A stretch of DNA of 64,000 nt from Adlercreutzia mucosicola DSM 19490 (GTDB taxonomy: Bacteria > Actinomycetota > Coriobacteriia > Coriobacteriales > Eggerthellaceae): contig NZ_KE383895.1 of the NCBI RefSeq assembly GCF_000422625.1, positions 66,810-130,809 on the forward strand. Reading direction: 5' to 3'. Each line of letters starts with the position of its first letter. Position 1 is the stretch's first letter. The notes below the pieces were generated by a model, which worked only from the letters and a program-made list of their open reading frames with translations, was not told where the DNA came from and made no database searches. A program made the position numbers and the translations under genes. This document shows positions 1 to 7,138 of this stretch, piece by piece.

Positions 1-1099
1 CCTGCTGCACCTGGTTCACGGGGAACAGAGCCTCGTTCATGTAACGACGCCCCGCCTGGTCCACTTCCAGATTCGGGCAGCCGATGTGGCCGCCGTTCGG
101 CCAGCCGAGGAAGCCGTGGGGGCCGCCCTCCATCTCGGCGCCCGCCCAGCACATCATGCGGTGTCCGATGCCGTCGTCCATGGGCTCGGTGCTGGAAATG
201 TCGTCGGCCTCCATGTACATGGTGTACACGTTGCCCTCCTCCAGCAGCTTCGCCACCTTTTCCTGCTGGAACTTCTTCACCATGGCGGCGTTGCCGGCAT
301 AGCTGCCCGTGCACACGATAACGCCCTTGGCGGCATTGAACAGCGTGCGGGAGCCATCCTCACCCGTGGCGATGACGCCGGTCACGCGGCCGGACTCGTC
401 CTGCACCAGCACCTCGGCCTTGGTGTTGTAGCGAATGTCGGCGCCGTTATCGGCCAGATAGGCATGCATGCCCGCCAGGAACTCCTTGTAGTTGTCCTTC
501 GTGGGATCGCCCAGAACCACGTTGATGTCGAACACGCGATTCAGCCACAGCTCGGGCTCATCGGGAGCCGGAGAGCAGGTGAAGGGGATACCCGCAGGCG
601 TGAGCACCTTCTCGATGAGGGTATCCACCAGCTCGCCAGAACGATCGGCCCACGCACGCCACTGACGAATGTCGCAGCGATTGGCGGTGTTGCCCACGAT
701 GTGATAGACAATCTCCTTCGGATCGTAGACGGGCTTGCCCGACTGCTTCTGGAACTCGGAGTTCAGGAAGGAACCCTGATTGCCACCATAGTGGAAGATC
801 TTGTTGCGCTCCAGCACGACCACCTGGGCACCATTCTCCAGCGCGCCAAATGCGGAAAGCGAGCCCGATACCGCCGAACCGATAACCACTACATCAGTGT
901 CCACCACATTGTCGCAATCGGCCTCGGTCAGCGCGGGAGCCTCGCCAAGCCAATCTTCCTCAGCCGCGCCCGTTTCAGCCAGCGGAGCCTCCTTCGGCGC
1001 CGGGCTGCAACCAGCCAAGCCGGCCAAAGCGGCCGCCCCGCCAAGCACGGCGGAACCAGTCAGAAAGCTGCGACGCGAAATGCCCTTCATTTCAGTCAT
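1..1099 (-). CDS. Tat-exported FAD-dependent reductase (fumarate/urocanate reductase-like), C-terminus cut by window edge
   Basis: Reading leftward from ATG at 1097-1099 (Shine-Dalgarno GGAGGGAAAC just upstream), the frame stays open to the window edge, giving 366 residues. The N-terminus begins MTEMKGISRRSFLTGSA, a twin-arginine signal (SRRSFL), followed by a lipobox-like LAGLAGC, so the protein is probably exported folded with its flavin and may be a lipoprotein. A dinucleotide-binding segment follows (VVVIGSAVSGSLSAFGALENG), and near the cut end the family motif D-x-x-GRR-Y-MNE is visible. In Eggerthellaceae such flavoproteins are terminal reductases for organic electron acceptors; the substrate here cannot be read from sequence. 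No FMN-binding domain or cytochrome partner is seen. The gene is divergent from the LuxR-type gene at 1347, which probably regulates it. Confidence 0.88.
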   Translation of the reverse strand, partial: MTEMKGISRRSFLTGSAVLGGAAALAGLAGCSPAPKEAPLAETGAAEEDWLGEAPALTEADCDNVVDTDVVVIGSAVSGSLSAFGALENGAQVVVLERNKIFHYGGNQGSFLNSEFQKQSGKPVYDPKEIVYHIVGNTANRCDIRQWRAWADRSGELVDTLIEKVLTPAGIPFTCSPAPDEPELWLNRVFDINVVLGDPTKDNYKEFLAGMHAYLADNGADIRYNTKAEVLVQDESGRVTGVIATGEDGSRTLFNAAKGVIVCTGSYAGNAAMVKKFQQEKVAKLLEEGNVYTMYMEADDISSTEPMDDGIGHRMMCWAGAEMEGGPHGFLGWPNGGHIGCPNLEVDQAGRRYMNEALFPVNQVQQ

Positions 1100-1346
1100 T
1101 GTTTCCCTCCTTGTATCGGTGCTTTTTTGCGGAAGCCAAGGGCCTCCATCCTCTCACCCACCGCAACTCGCGGCTCTCAGGTGATGCCCTTATCATGGAG
1201 AAAATGCCTGGTGAAGGCATCATCTAAACTAGTTGATACCCATCAACCGAACCAGTGGAAATAGTATCTAACCGCCGCTTGACGCGTTCCCCGACGATGA
1301 CCGCGGCCTGTGGTAAGCTGAGCCCGAACGTTTGGGGGAGGGATCC

Positions 1347-2792
1347 ATGGGAACAGAACTGGAAGCACACGTCCGGCGGGCGCGCCTTGGCGTCATCCTC
1401 GATTTGGGCATCTATTGGGGCTGGATGAGCCTTGTCTTTTTCTCAACGACACTCGCAGGCCCAGGGGGTATCGCCGCGGTAGAATTGGCGAACTTCGTGG
1501 CGCTGGCAGTCAGTACGGCCGTGGTGGCTGTTGTGGCATTTCTCTCTCCCGCCCTGGCGCAACGCGTAACCGAAAGCCGCCTTCTGCGTGTAGCGGTAAC
1601 CTTGGCTGCATCGGGCGGCACGCTGTTAGTTCTCTGGGGCGCGAATGCCGATGCATCGCTCATTGCCGGTGCCTGCCTGGTGGGCCTGCCCGAGGGTCTT
1701 CTACTCTATCTTTTCGTCAGCCGAGCGTTGCGCCAGTGCCAATCGGCAGAAGACGTCGTCATGCTGTTCTCTTGGGCGCTGCTCGTCGCAGCTGCTCTGT
1801 ATTTGACCGTGGCCTTTCTCGGAACCGCGGCAGGCTATGTTTGCGCTGTGCTCCCACTGCTCTCGCTTGCGGGGCTCGCGGCAGAAACGCAAGGGGGCCA
1901 CGCCCAAAACGGAGAGCGCCCGGATGCGAGAGAGGCAGAGCCGCAGCCCTCTTTCTGGGCTGCCACCCAAAAGCTTCCCTGGAAGCTGCTGCTGGGCTTG
2001 GCCGTCTTCGGCATCGCCTTCGGCCTCATGCGCATTTCCGCCAGCAGCGCATCCATTGAGGTGTTCCAAGAGAGTTATCTGGCCCACACCCTTGCTCGCG
2101 CCGGCACGACCGTGGTGGCGCTGGTGCTTATCGGCAAGCTAAAGAAAGCCTACTGGGTGCTGAGCACCTTGCAGCTGCTTGCCTTTACGCTGGGCATTTG
2201 CAGCTACTGGCTGCCCTTTGAATCTACCGCCGTCCTCACGGTGGCCGCCACCACCGCGGGGTACACCTGCCTTGAGCTCATGCTGTGGGCCGTGCTTTTC
2301 GAGTTATTCCTGGAAACAAATGTGGCCTTCAACACCTTGTACGGCATTGTGCGAGGGCTCGTCAGCCTGGCCACGCTCGTTGCCACTGGCTTCTCCCTTT
2401 TTGTTATGGCCTCCATGGCCGCTGGCATTGTGCATGTGGCGCTGCTCTTCTTCCTGCTGGCCATGATTTTGGTCTCGTCGCTTCTGTTCGGCAGCCGCAA
2501 CGTGGCCTCGCTCTGGGGGCTCGAGCGGCCCGCCATGGCTCCTGAGGCCACCGACGCCGAACAGGTCACGCAAGCTTTGGCCGAAACCTACGGCCTTACG
2601 GCCCGTGAGACCGAAGTGGTGGCGCTGCTAATGAAGGGCCGCAACGAGCCGTTCATTTCGGAAGCGCTGTTCATCTCTCCTAGCACCACCCACAGCCACG
2701 TCAGCCATATCTACGCCAAGATCGGCGTCCATTCCCGCCAAGAACTGCTGGACGTAGCAGAACGGTCATCGCTAACGGGAATTCAAAGCTAG
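1347..2792 (+). CDS. LuxR-family regulator with multi-helix membrane sensor domain
   Basis: 481 residues from ATG 1347, preceded by GGGGGAGGG; an upstream in-frame TTG at 1332 is less likely because it precedes the ribosome binding site. Residues ~10-400 consist of about twelve hydrophobic segments separated by a short charged loop near residues 180-205. The last ~65 residues form a LuxR/GerE helix-turn-helix (LTARETEVVALLMKG, then HSHVSHIYAKIGVHSRQEL). The protein should sit in the membrane, sense a small molecule through the helical bundle and bind DNA on the cytoplasmic side. It is divergent from the flavoprotein at 1-1099, with a 247-bp shared regulatory gap, so that gene is the obvious target. 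A second protein of the same type is at 13228. Confidence 0.88.
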   Translation: MGTELEAHVRRARLGVILDLGIYWGWMSLVFFSTTLAGPGGIAAVELANFVALAVSTAVVAVVAFLSPALAQRVTESRLLRVAVTLAASGGTLLVLWGANADASLIAGACLVGLPEGLLLYLFVSRALRQCQSAEDVVMLFSWALLVAAALYLTVAFLGTAAGYVCAVLPLLSLAGLAAETQGGHAQNGERPDAREAEPQPSFWAATQKLPWKLLLGLAVFGIAFGLMRISASSASIEVFQESYLAHTLARAGTTVVALVLIGKLKKAYWVLSTLQLLAFTLGICSYWLPFESTAVLTVAATTAGYTCLELMLWAVLFELFLETNVAFNTLYGIVRGLVSLATLVATGFSLFVMASMAAGIVHVALLFFLLAMILVSSLLFGSRNVASLWGLERPAMAPEATDAEQVTQALAETYGLTARETEVVALLMKGRNEPFISEALFISPSTTHSHVSHIYAKIGVHSRQELLDVAERSSLTGIQS

Positions 2793-2906
2793 CGAACGCC
2801 GGTCACGCACCAAACCAGGAAACTTAGTGGAACTTAGAACTCCTTGGAAGAACTTAGGAGGAAACGCCCTCACTGGGCGAGGATGAGCCGCGGCATCTCT
2901 ATAGCC

Positions 2907-3407
2907 CTAGCAGCGGTGGGCGTGGGCGATGAGGTCGGCCATTTCTGCGGCGGTTTTGGTGGTGACTTCGGCGCGGGCGGCCAGGTCCTTGTCGTGTGTT
3001 ACCAGGTAGCGAGCCTTACACAGTGCACAGGAGGCGAGCACCGAACCGTCTTCGTAATCGGACGTGATGTCGCGATAATGACGGGTCAGCCACGCCGTGC
3101 GATCATCGAGGGGAATGGACACGGCAAGGTCGGTCATGTGATCGACGCAGCGCCAAGCGAAATCTTTTATGGCCCGCGCCGTGGCCTCGTCAACCGTGCC
3201 CCCATTTTCGCGGACAAGCTGCTTCATTTGCTTCCCCAGCACATAGAAGACGTCCTTGACCGCATCGGCGGGAATAGCCACATTTGCATTGCATTTCTCG
3301 ACGGTGTTGATGAACCGAGTAGCCGGTTCATGCAGAGGGCGGTCGGGCAGATAGAAATCAAGCCAGACGTTTTTATCAACAACAATGGCGTTTTCTCCCG
3401 TAATCAC
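2907..3407 (-). CDS. PIN-domain toxin (VapC-like ribonuclease)
   Basis: 166 residues, starting with GTG at 3405-3407 that overlaps the antitoxin stop by four bases (GTGA), so translation is coupled. Acidic residues in the places expected for a PIN nuclease are visible: Asp in VVDKNVWLDF near residue 11, acidic residues in the middle helix (AVKDVFYVL), and a cluster in SDYEDGSVLASCA followed by LVTHDKDL, the typical C-terminal PIN ending. Such enzymes cleave tRNA or other RNAs when the antitoxin is lost. The protein is longer than most VapC toxins (~130 residues). The partner is the ribbon-helix-helix protein immediately upstream. Confidence 0.82.
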   Translation of the reverse strand: MITGENAIVVDKNVWLDFYLPDRPLHEPATRFINTVEKCNANVAIPADAVKDVFYVLGKQMKQLVRENGGTVDEATARAIKDFAWRCVDHMTDLAVSIPLDDRTAWLTRHYRDITSDYEDGSVLASCALCKARYLVTHDKDLAARAEVTTKTAAEMADLIAHAHRC

Positions 3408-3769
3408 CAGAGCCCCCTTTCGACCATTCTCTCGATCTTCGCCTCGTACAGCACTTCCCGCAGCTCTTCATTCGTCACGGGGTAGTGGGAAAGCCCATGG
3501 GTGATGCCCAGGGAACGGTAGAACTCCTTGGTTTGCTCTTCGAAATCCAGCACGGCCTGAGCCCGTCTCTCGCCCTCGTCCTCGGGCGACGCTTCTTCGG
3601 GCTTGAGAAGCGACCGCAGCAAGGCCTCTGACTCGTCGTCGTAACGGGCGGCGCATTCGTAGAGCCGCCGCATGGCCCCCGACGGCGTGCAACCTAAGCG
3701 CGCGAAGCGCTCGTCCCCCCGTCGTTTCAGCTCGGCATCGATACGAAAGTTCATCTGCGCGTTCGGCAT
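3404..3769 (-). CDS. Ribbon-helix-helix antitoxin (RelB/DinJ-like)
   Basis: 121 residues from ATG 3767-3769. A TTG 15 bases upstream also opens the frame, but it lies within the AAAGGAG ribosome binding site, so the ATG is preferred. The N-terminus AQMNFRIDAELKRRGDERFARLG matches RelB/DinJ-type ribbon-helix-helix DNA-binding proteins: a beta strand, then two helices, with CTPSGAMRRL as the second helix. The acidic C-terminal half should wrap the toxin. Antitoxins of this class repress their own operon. The palindrome TGCTAGCA (3787-3794) next to the -10 element is a plausible operator. DinJ relatives usually pair with YafQ toxins, so pairing with a PIN protein is a mixed combination. Confidence 0.8.
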   Translation of the reverse strand: MPNAQMNFRIDAELKRRGDERFARLGCTPSGAMRRLYECAARYDDESEALLRSLLKPEEASPEDEGERRAQAVLDFEEQTKEFYRSLGITHGLSHYPVTNEELREVLYEAKIERMVERGLW

Positions 3770-3786
3770 AGCCGCTCCTTTCAATA

Positions 3787-3802
3787 TGCTAGCAGTATAG
3801 CA
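3787..3802 (-). promoter_or_regulatory. Promoter and operator of the toxin-antitoxin operon
   Basis: On the minus strand TGC TATACT forms an extended -10 element (TATACT at 3794-3799, TGC at 3800-3802). The 8-bp perfect palindrome TGCTAGCA at 3787-3794 overlaps its downstream edge, as expected for an autorepressor site. This is inferred from position only. Confidence 0.5.
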
Positions 3803-3913
3803 CGCTGAAAGCCCCTTGTCCCGCGCGAAATCAGGAAGCCGATCGAGGCCAGTCAGGTCAAGCCGTACCAGCTGGGCCCACGGGCACCGCCTCCCCGCAT
3901 CCCTTCCCCATAC

Positions 3914-3946
3914 AAAAGCGCCTCGCTGTATCCCGCAGCGGGGCGC
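3914..3946 (-). terminator. Rho-independent terminator of the serine acetyltransferase gene
   Basis: An 11-bp stem (3918-3928 with 3936-3946, one G-U pair, 7-nt loop) is followed on the minus strand by TTTT, 32 bases after the stop codon of the gene at 3978. Confidence 0.75.
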
Positions 3947-3977
3947 ATCGGTTGCTGTCTGATGGGCTCAATCGCCC

Positions 3978-4919
3978 CTAATCCCGCTCGCCGGGTTGGC
4001 GGACGGTGATCTCTTGGGACTTCACCGACACGCGGGAATTGGGGGGCACCGAGAAGGTGACGAAGGTAGAGCCGGCGATGACCGAGCCCTTGCCGATAAC
4101 CGTCTCACCGCCGAGCACCGAGGCGTTCGAGTAGATGGTCACGTCGTCCTCGATGGTGGGATGGCGCTTCACCCCGGCCAAGCGCTGGCCGCCGCGGGTG
4201 GAAAGCGCGCCCAGGGTAACACCCTGGTACAGCTTCACGTGATCGCCAATGGTAGTGGTCTCGCCGATCACCACGCCGGTACCGTGGTCGATGAAGAAGT
4301 ACTCGCCGATGTGCGCGCCGGCGCCGATGTCGATGCCAGTGGACGAATGGGCGATCTCGGTCATCACGCGCGGGATGATGGGCACGCCCATGTCGTAGAG
4401 CACGTGTGCGATGCGGTAGACGTAGATGGCGTACAAGCCCGGATAGGTGAAGATGACCTCCTCCTTTGAGCCGGCCGCCGGATCGCCGTCATAGAGCGCC
4501 TGCACATCGGTGAGCAGCACCCGCTGAATACCGGGCAGTTCTTCGAAGAACTTCGCGCAGATCTCGTCGGTCTGCTCGCAAATGGAATCGCTCGTGCAGC
4601 CGCCGCACAGGTGGTTGCCGCTGCCCGCCAGCTCATCGCGGTCGTCGGAAGTGTAGGTCAGCGCCAGAATGAGCTGCTCGCGCAGGACGCTCTCGATCTC
4701 GATGAGCGTCTGGCCGATGAAGTAGGACGGGCTCGTGGAAGGCGACAGCATCTCGGGGCCGAAGTACCCGGGGAACAGCACGCGGCGCAGCTCGGTGATG
4801 AGCCCCTTGATCGCCGCGCGGCTGGGGAAACGACGTCCGGGCTTGGTGAAGAAGATCTCGTCCGCTTCGTAATTCTTCTCGATATCGGCAACGATTCGTT
4901 CCAGATTATCTCCGAACAT
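3978..4919 (-). CDS. cysE: Serine O-acetyltransferase (long form)
   Basis: 313 residues from ATG 4917-4919 with GGAGG five bases upstream; longer upstream readings lack a ribosome binding site. The C-terminal half is a left-handed parallel beta helix of hexapeptide repeats (IDIGAGAHIG, GVVIGETTTIG, VTLGALS), with the active-site HSSTGIDIG and IDHGTGVVIG segments and the GGQR loop typical of serine acetyltransferases. The N-terminal ~170 residues match the longer family members, which carry an extra helical domain. The enzyme makes O-acetylserine from serine and acetyl-CoA for cysteine synthesis in the cytoplasm. No cysK lies beside it. Cysteines in LCGGCTSDSIC (mid N-terminal domain) are an unusual cluster that could bind metal or form disulfides. 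Confidence 0.9.
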   Translation of the reverse strand: MFGDNLERIVADIEKNYEADEIFFTKPGRRFPSRAAIKGLITELRRVLFPGYFGPEMLSPSTSPSYFIGQTLIEIESVLREQLILALTYTSDDRDELAGSGNHLCGGCTSDSICEQTDEICAKFFEELPGIQRVLLTDVQALYDGDPAAGSKEEVIFTYPGLYAIYVYRIAHVLYDMGVPIIPRVMTEIAHSSTGIDIGAGAHIGEYFFIDHGTGVVIGETTTIGDHVKLYQGVTLGALSTRGGQRLAGVKRHPTIEDDVTIYSNASVLGGETVIGKGSVIAGSTFVTFSVPPNSRVSVKSQEITVRQPGERD

Positions 4920-5128
4920 AGGCCCTCCTCGGCTCGTCGGTGCGCCTTGAAAGGGCATTCCCTTGGGCGCTTTCACGTTTGCCCCTAGTGTAGCAGTTTC
5001 CCATGGCAATCAGTGCTACCAGGCGGCGACATTCTCCCTGAGGACACGGAGCGCCTCCGGTCGAAGCACCCCGTCGTTCCAATATGCGCAAATCGTCAGC
5101 TTATTTCCCAAAGACAAGGCAAAAGGTC

Positions 5129-5134
5129 TATAAT
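5129..5134 (+). promoter_or_regulatory. -10 element (TATAAT) for the YidC-glycerophosphotransferase operon
   Basis: A consensus TATAAT 40 bases before the chosen ATG at 5174; no good -35 hexamer is visible. Transcription would begin near 5141, which excludes in-frame starts further upstream. Confidence 0.6.
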
Positions 5135-5173
5135 CCCGAAGGTTTGATACGGAAAAGGAGAACCCGAATTCCC

Positions 5174-7138
5174 ATGGAAGCGCTTGCAGACGTATTCGCG
5201 CCCATTGTCCAGGCTTGTTACGACCTCAGCCACAATTGGTGGATCGCCATCCTCTTGTTCACTCTCATCGTTAAGATCGTCCTCATGCCCGTGGCCCTGT
5301 GGGTGCAGAAGAACTCCATCGTTATGGTGAAAGTCATGCCGGCTTTGAACCGCTTGAAGGTACGCTACTACGGGGACGCGGAAACGATCGGCGAGAAACA
5401 GACAGCCCTCTACAAAGAGCAGCACTACCATCCTCTTCTCTCGCTCATCCCCCTTGCCCTCCAGATCGTCATCCTGTTCGGATTGGTCGATGTGATCCAC
5501 CGCATCACCGACAGCGGCGCCGCTGGCACCGAGTTTCTCGGGCTCGTACCCGTGGAGGCAGGTGGCATATCCTGGACGATGCCCTTGCTGGCAGCCTTGT
5601 CTGCCGCCGTTATGGGTTTCGCGCAAAATCGCATCAACCCTCTGCAAAAGGAACAATCACGGGCTGAGAAGAACACCACCAACGGACTTTCCATCGCCTT
5701 GTCGCTCTTCCTCGGCATGTTCGTTGCTGCGGGTATGGCCTTCTACTGGATATGCTCGAACCTGCTGTCCATAGCCGTACAGGTTGTATGCAATATCGCA
5801 GTGAATCCGCGCAACTACATCGACTACGACGAGTTGGAAGCGAGTCGTCGGGAACTCGAAGAGCTCAATGCCCTCTCAGGTGGTCGATCTCGATGGAGAA
5901 GCTGGCGAGACCCCCTCGCTAAACGAGAACGGGCCGACTTCAAGCGCTTCTTCGGCACAGCGAACAAGCACATCGTGTTCTACTCCGAGGGAAGCGGCTT
6001 CTACAAATACTTTCGGGGAGCCATCGAATGGCTGCTCGCCCATTCGGACATCACTGTCCACTACGTGACGAACGACCCCGATGACCGCATCTTTGCCCTC
6101 GCCGAGCAGCAGCCCCGGATATTCCCGTACTACATCGGGGAAAAGCGAGCCATTACCCTTATGATGAAAATGGATGCCGACGTGGTCGTTACCACGCTGG
6201 GAGATCTGGATAACTTCTATATTAAGCGCTCGTACGTACGCCGCGACATCGAATACGTGTACATGTTCCACCACATGACCTCAATGGACATGACCTCCAC
6301 CATAGGGGAATACGACAATTACGACACGCTTCTGTGCACGGGTCCTCACCAAATCGCCGAAATGCGCATCATCGAGGATATGCGCGGCATTCGCCACAAG
6401 AACCTCGTGGAATGCGGTTATGACCTGCTTGATCGCGATCTGGAAGATTACGCCATGCGGCAGCAGGACATCGAGGCGGGGAAAGATCGCCCCAGTATCG
6501 TGCTGGCTCCCAGTTGGCAGGACGACAACCTGTTGGATTGCTGCATCGACGAACTGATAGGGTCGCTGGTCGGACGGGGGTACCGTATCGTCGTGCGACC
6601 CCATCCCGAGTACACCAAGCGCTATCGCCCCCGCTGGGAGGCGCTGCAGGCGCGCTGGGAATCCGTTGGGCCCGAAGAGCTGTATTTTGAGCAGGACTTC
6701 AGCTCGAACGATACCATCCTCACCGCCGACGTCATCGTGACAGACTGGTCAAGCGTTTTTTGCGAGTTCTGTTTCACCACCCTGCGGCCAGCCGTGTTTA
6801 TCGACACGCCGCCGAAGGTGCGCAATCCCCATTGGCGCGATTTCGGCATCGACTCCACGGATATCAACCTCCGCAATCGTCTGGGAAAATCCCTCGCTCT
6901 CGACGAGCTTGCCCTCTTCCCCGATGTCATAGCCGATATGTTGGCCCATCGCGAGCAATGGCGCGACCGCATTCTTTCCATCCGCGAGGGGTTCGTCTTC
7001 AACTTAGGGTCCGGCGGTGCAGCGGCAGGACGTTATCTGCTGAATGCCGTTCTCTCAAAACAACAGGAACGATCGGGCGACAGCGGCCCCTCCCAAGCAA
7101 ACCATGACCAGGAAGAGGATCACCATGCAGCGGCGTAA
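5174..7138 (+). CDS. Fusion of YidC/Oxa1-like membrane domain and CDP-glycerol glycerophosphotransferase domain
   Basis: 654 residues from ATG 5174 (GGAG 13 bases upstream; the upstream TATAAT rules out an earlier ATG). Residues 1-~215 read as a YidC/Oxa1 insertase core: hydrophobic helices around 22-45, 88-108, 133-150 and 172-210, with the QxN-x-INP loop. The conserved membrane arginine of YidC is lysine here (Lys34 in TLIVKIVLMP). After a charged linker (~215-255), residues ~255-640 match the TagB/TagF family: HIVFYSEG, YVTNDPDD, YVYMFHH, LAPSWQDDNL, VVRPHPEY and VIVTDWSSVFCEFC, the last a donor-binding signature. The protein probably builds a glycerol- or ribitol-phosphate polymer at the membrane. 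It overlaps the next gene by 14 bases. The two domains are normally separate proteins. Confidence 0.85.
   Translation: MEALADVFAPIVQACYDLSHNWWIAILLFTLIVKIVLMPVALWVQKNSIVMVKVMPALNRLKVRYYGDAETIGEKQTALYKEQHYHPLLSLIPLALQIVILFGLVDVIHRITDSGAAGTEFLGLVPVEAGGISWTMPLLAALSAAVMGFAQNRINPLQKEQSRAEKNTTNGLSIALSLFLGMFVAAGMAFYWICSNLLSIAVQVVCNIAVNPRNYIDYDELEASRRELEELNALSGGRSRWRSWRDPLAKRERADFKRFFGTANKHIVFYSEGSGFYKYFRGAIEWLLAHSDITVHYVTNDPDDRIFALAEQQPRIFPYYIGEKRAITLMMKMDADVVVTTLGDLDNFYIKRSYVRRDIEYVYMFHHMTSMDMTSTIGEYDNYDTLLCTGPHQIAEMRIIEDMRGIRHKNLVECGYDLLDRDLEDYAMRQQDIEAGKDRPSIVLAPSWQDDNLLDCCIDELIGSLVGRGYRIVVRPHPEYTKRYRPRWEALQARWESVGPEELYFEQDFSSNDTILTADVIVTDWSSVFCEFCFTTLRPAVFIDTPPKVRNPHWRDFGIDSTDINLRNRLGKSLALDELALFPDVIADMLAHREQWRDRILSIREGFVFNLGSGGAAAGRYLLNAVLSKQQERSGDSGPSQANHDQEEDHHAAA

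Noticed and set aside
86-1264. Plus-strand open frame opposite the first flavoprotein
   Set aside because: It is antisense to a gene with a clear Tat signal, FAD motif and ribosome site; its own translation shows no domain.
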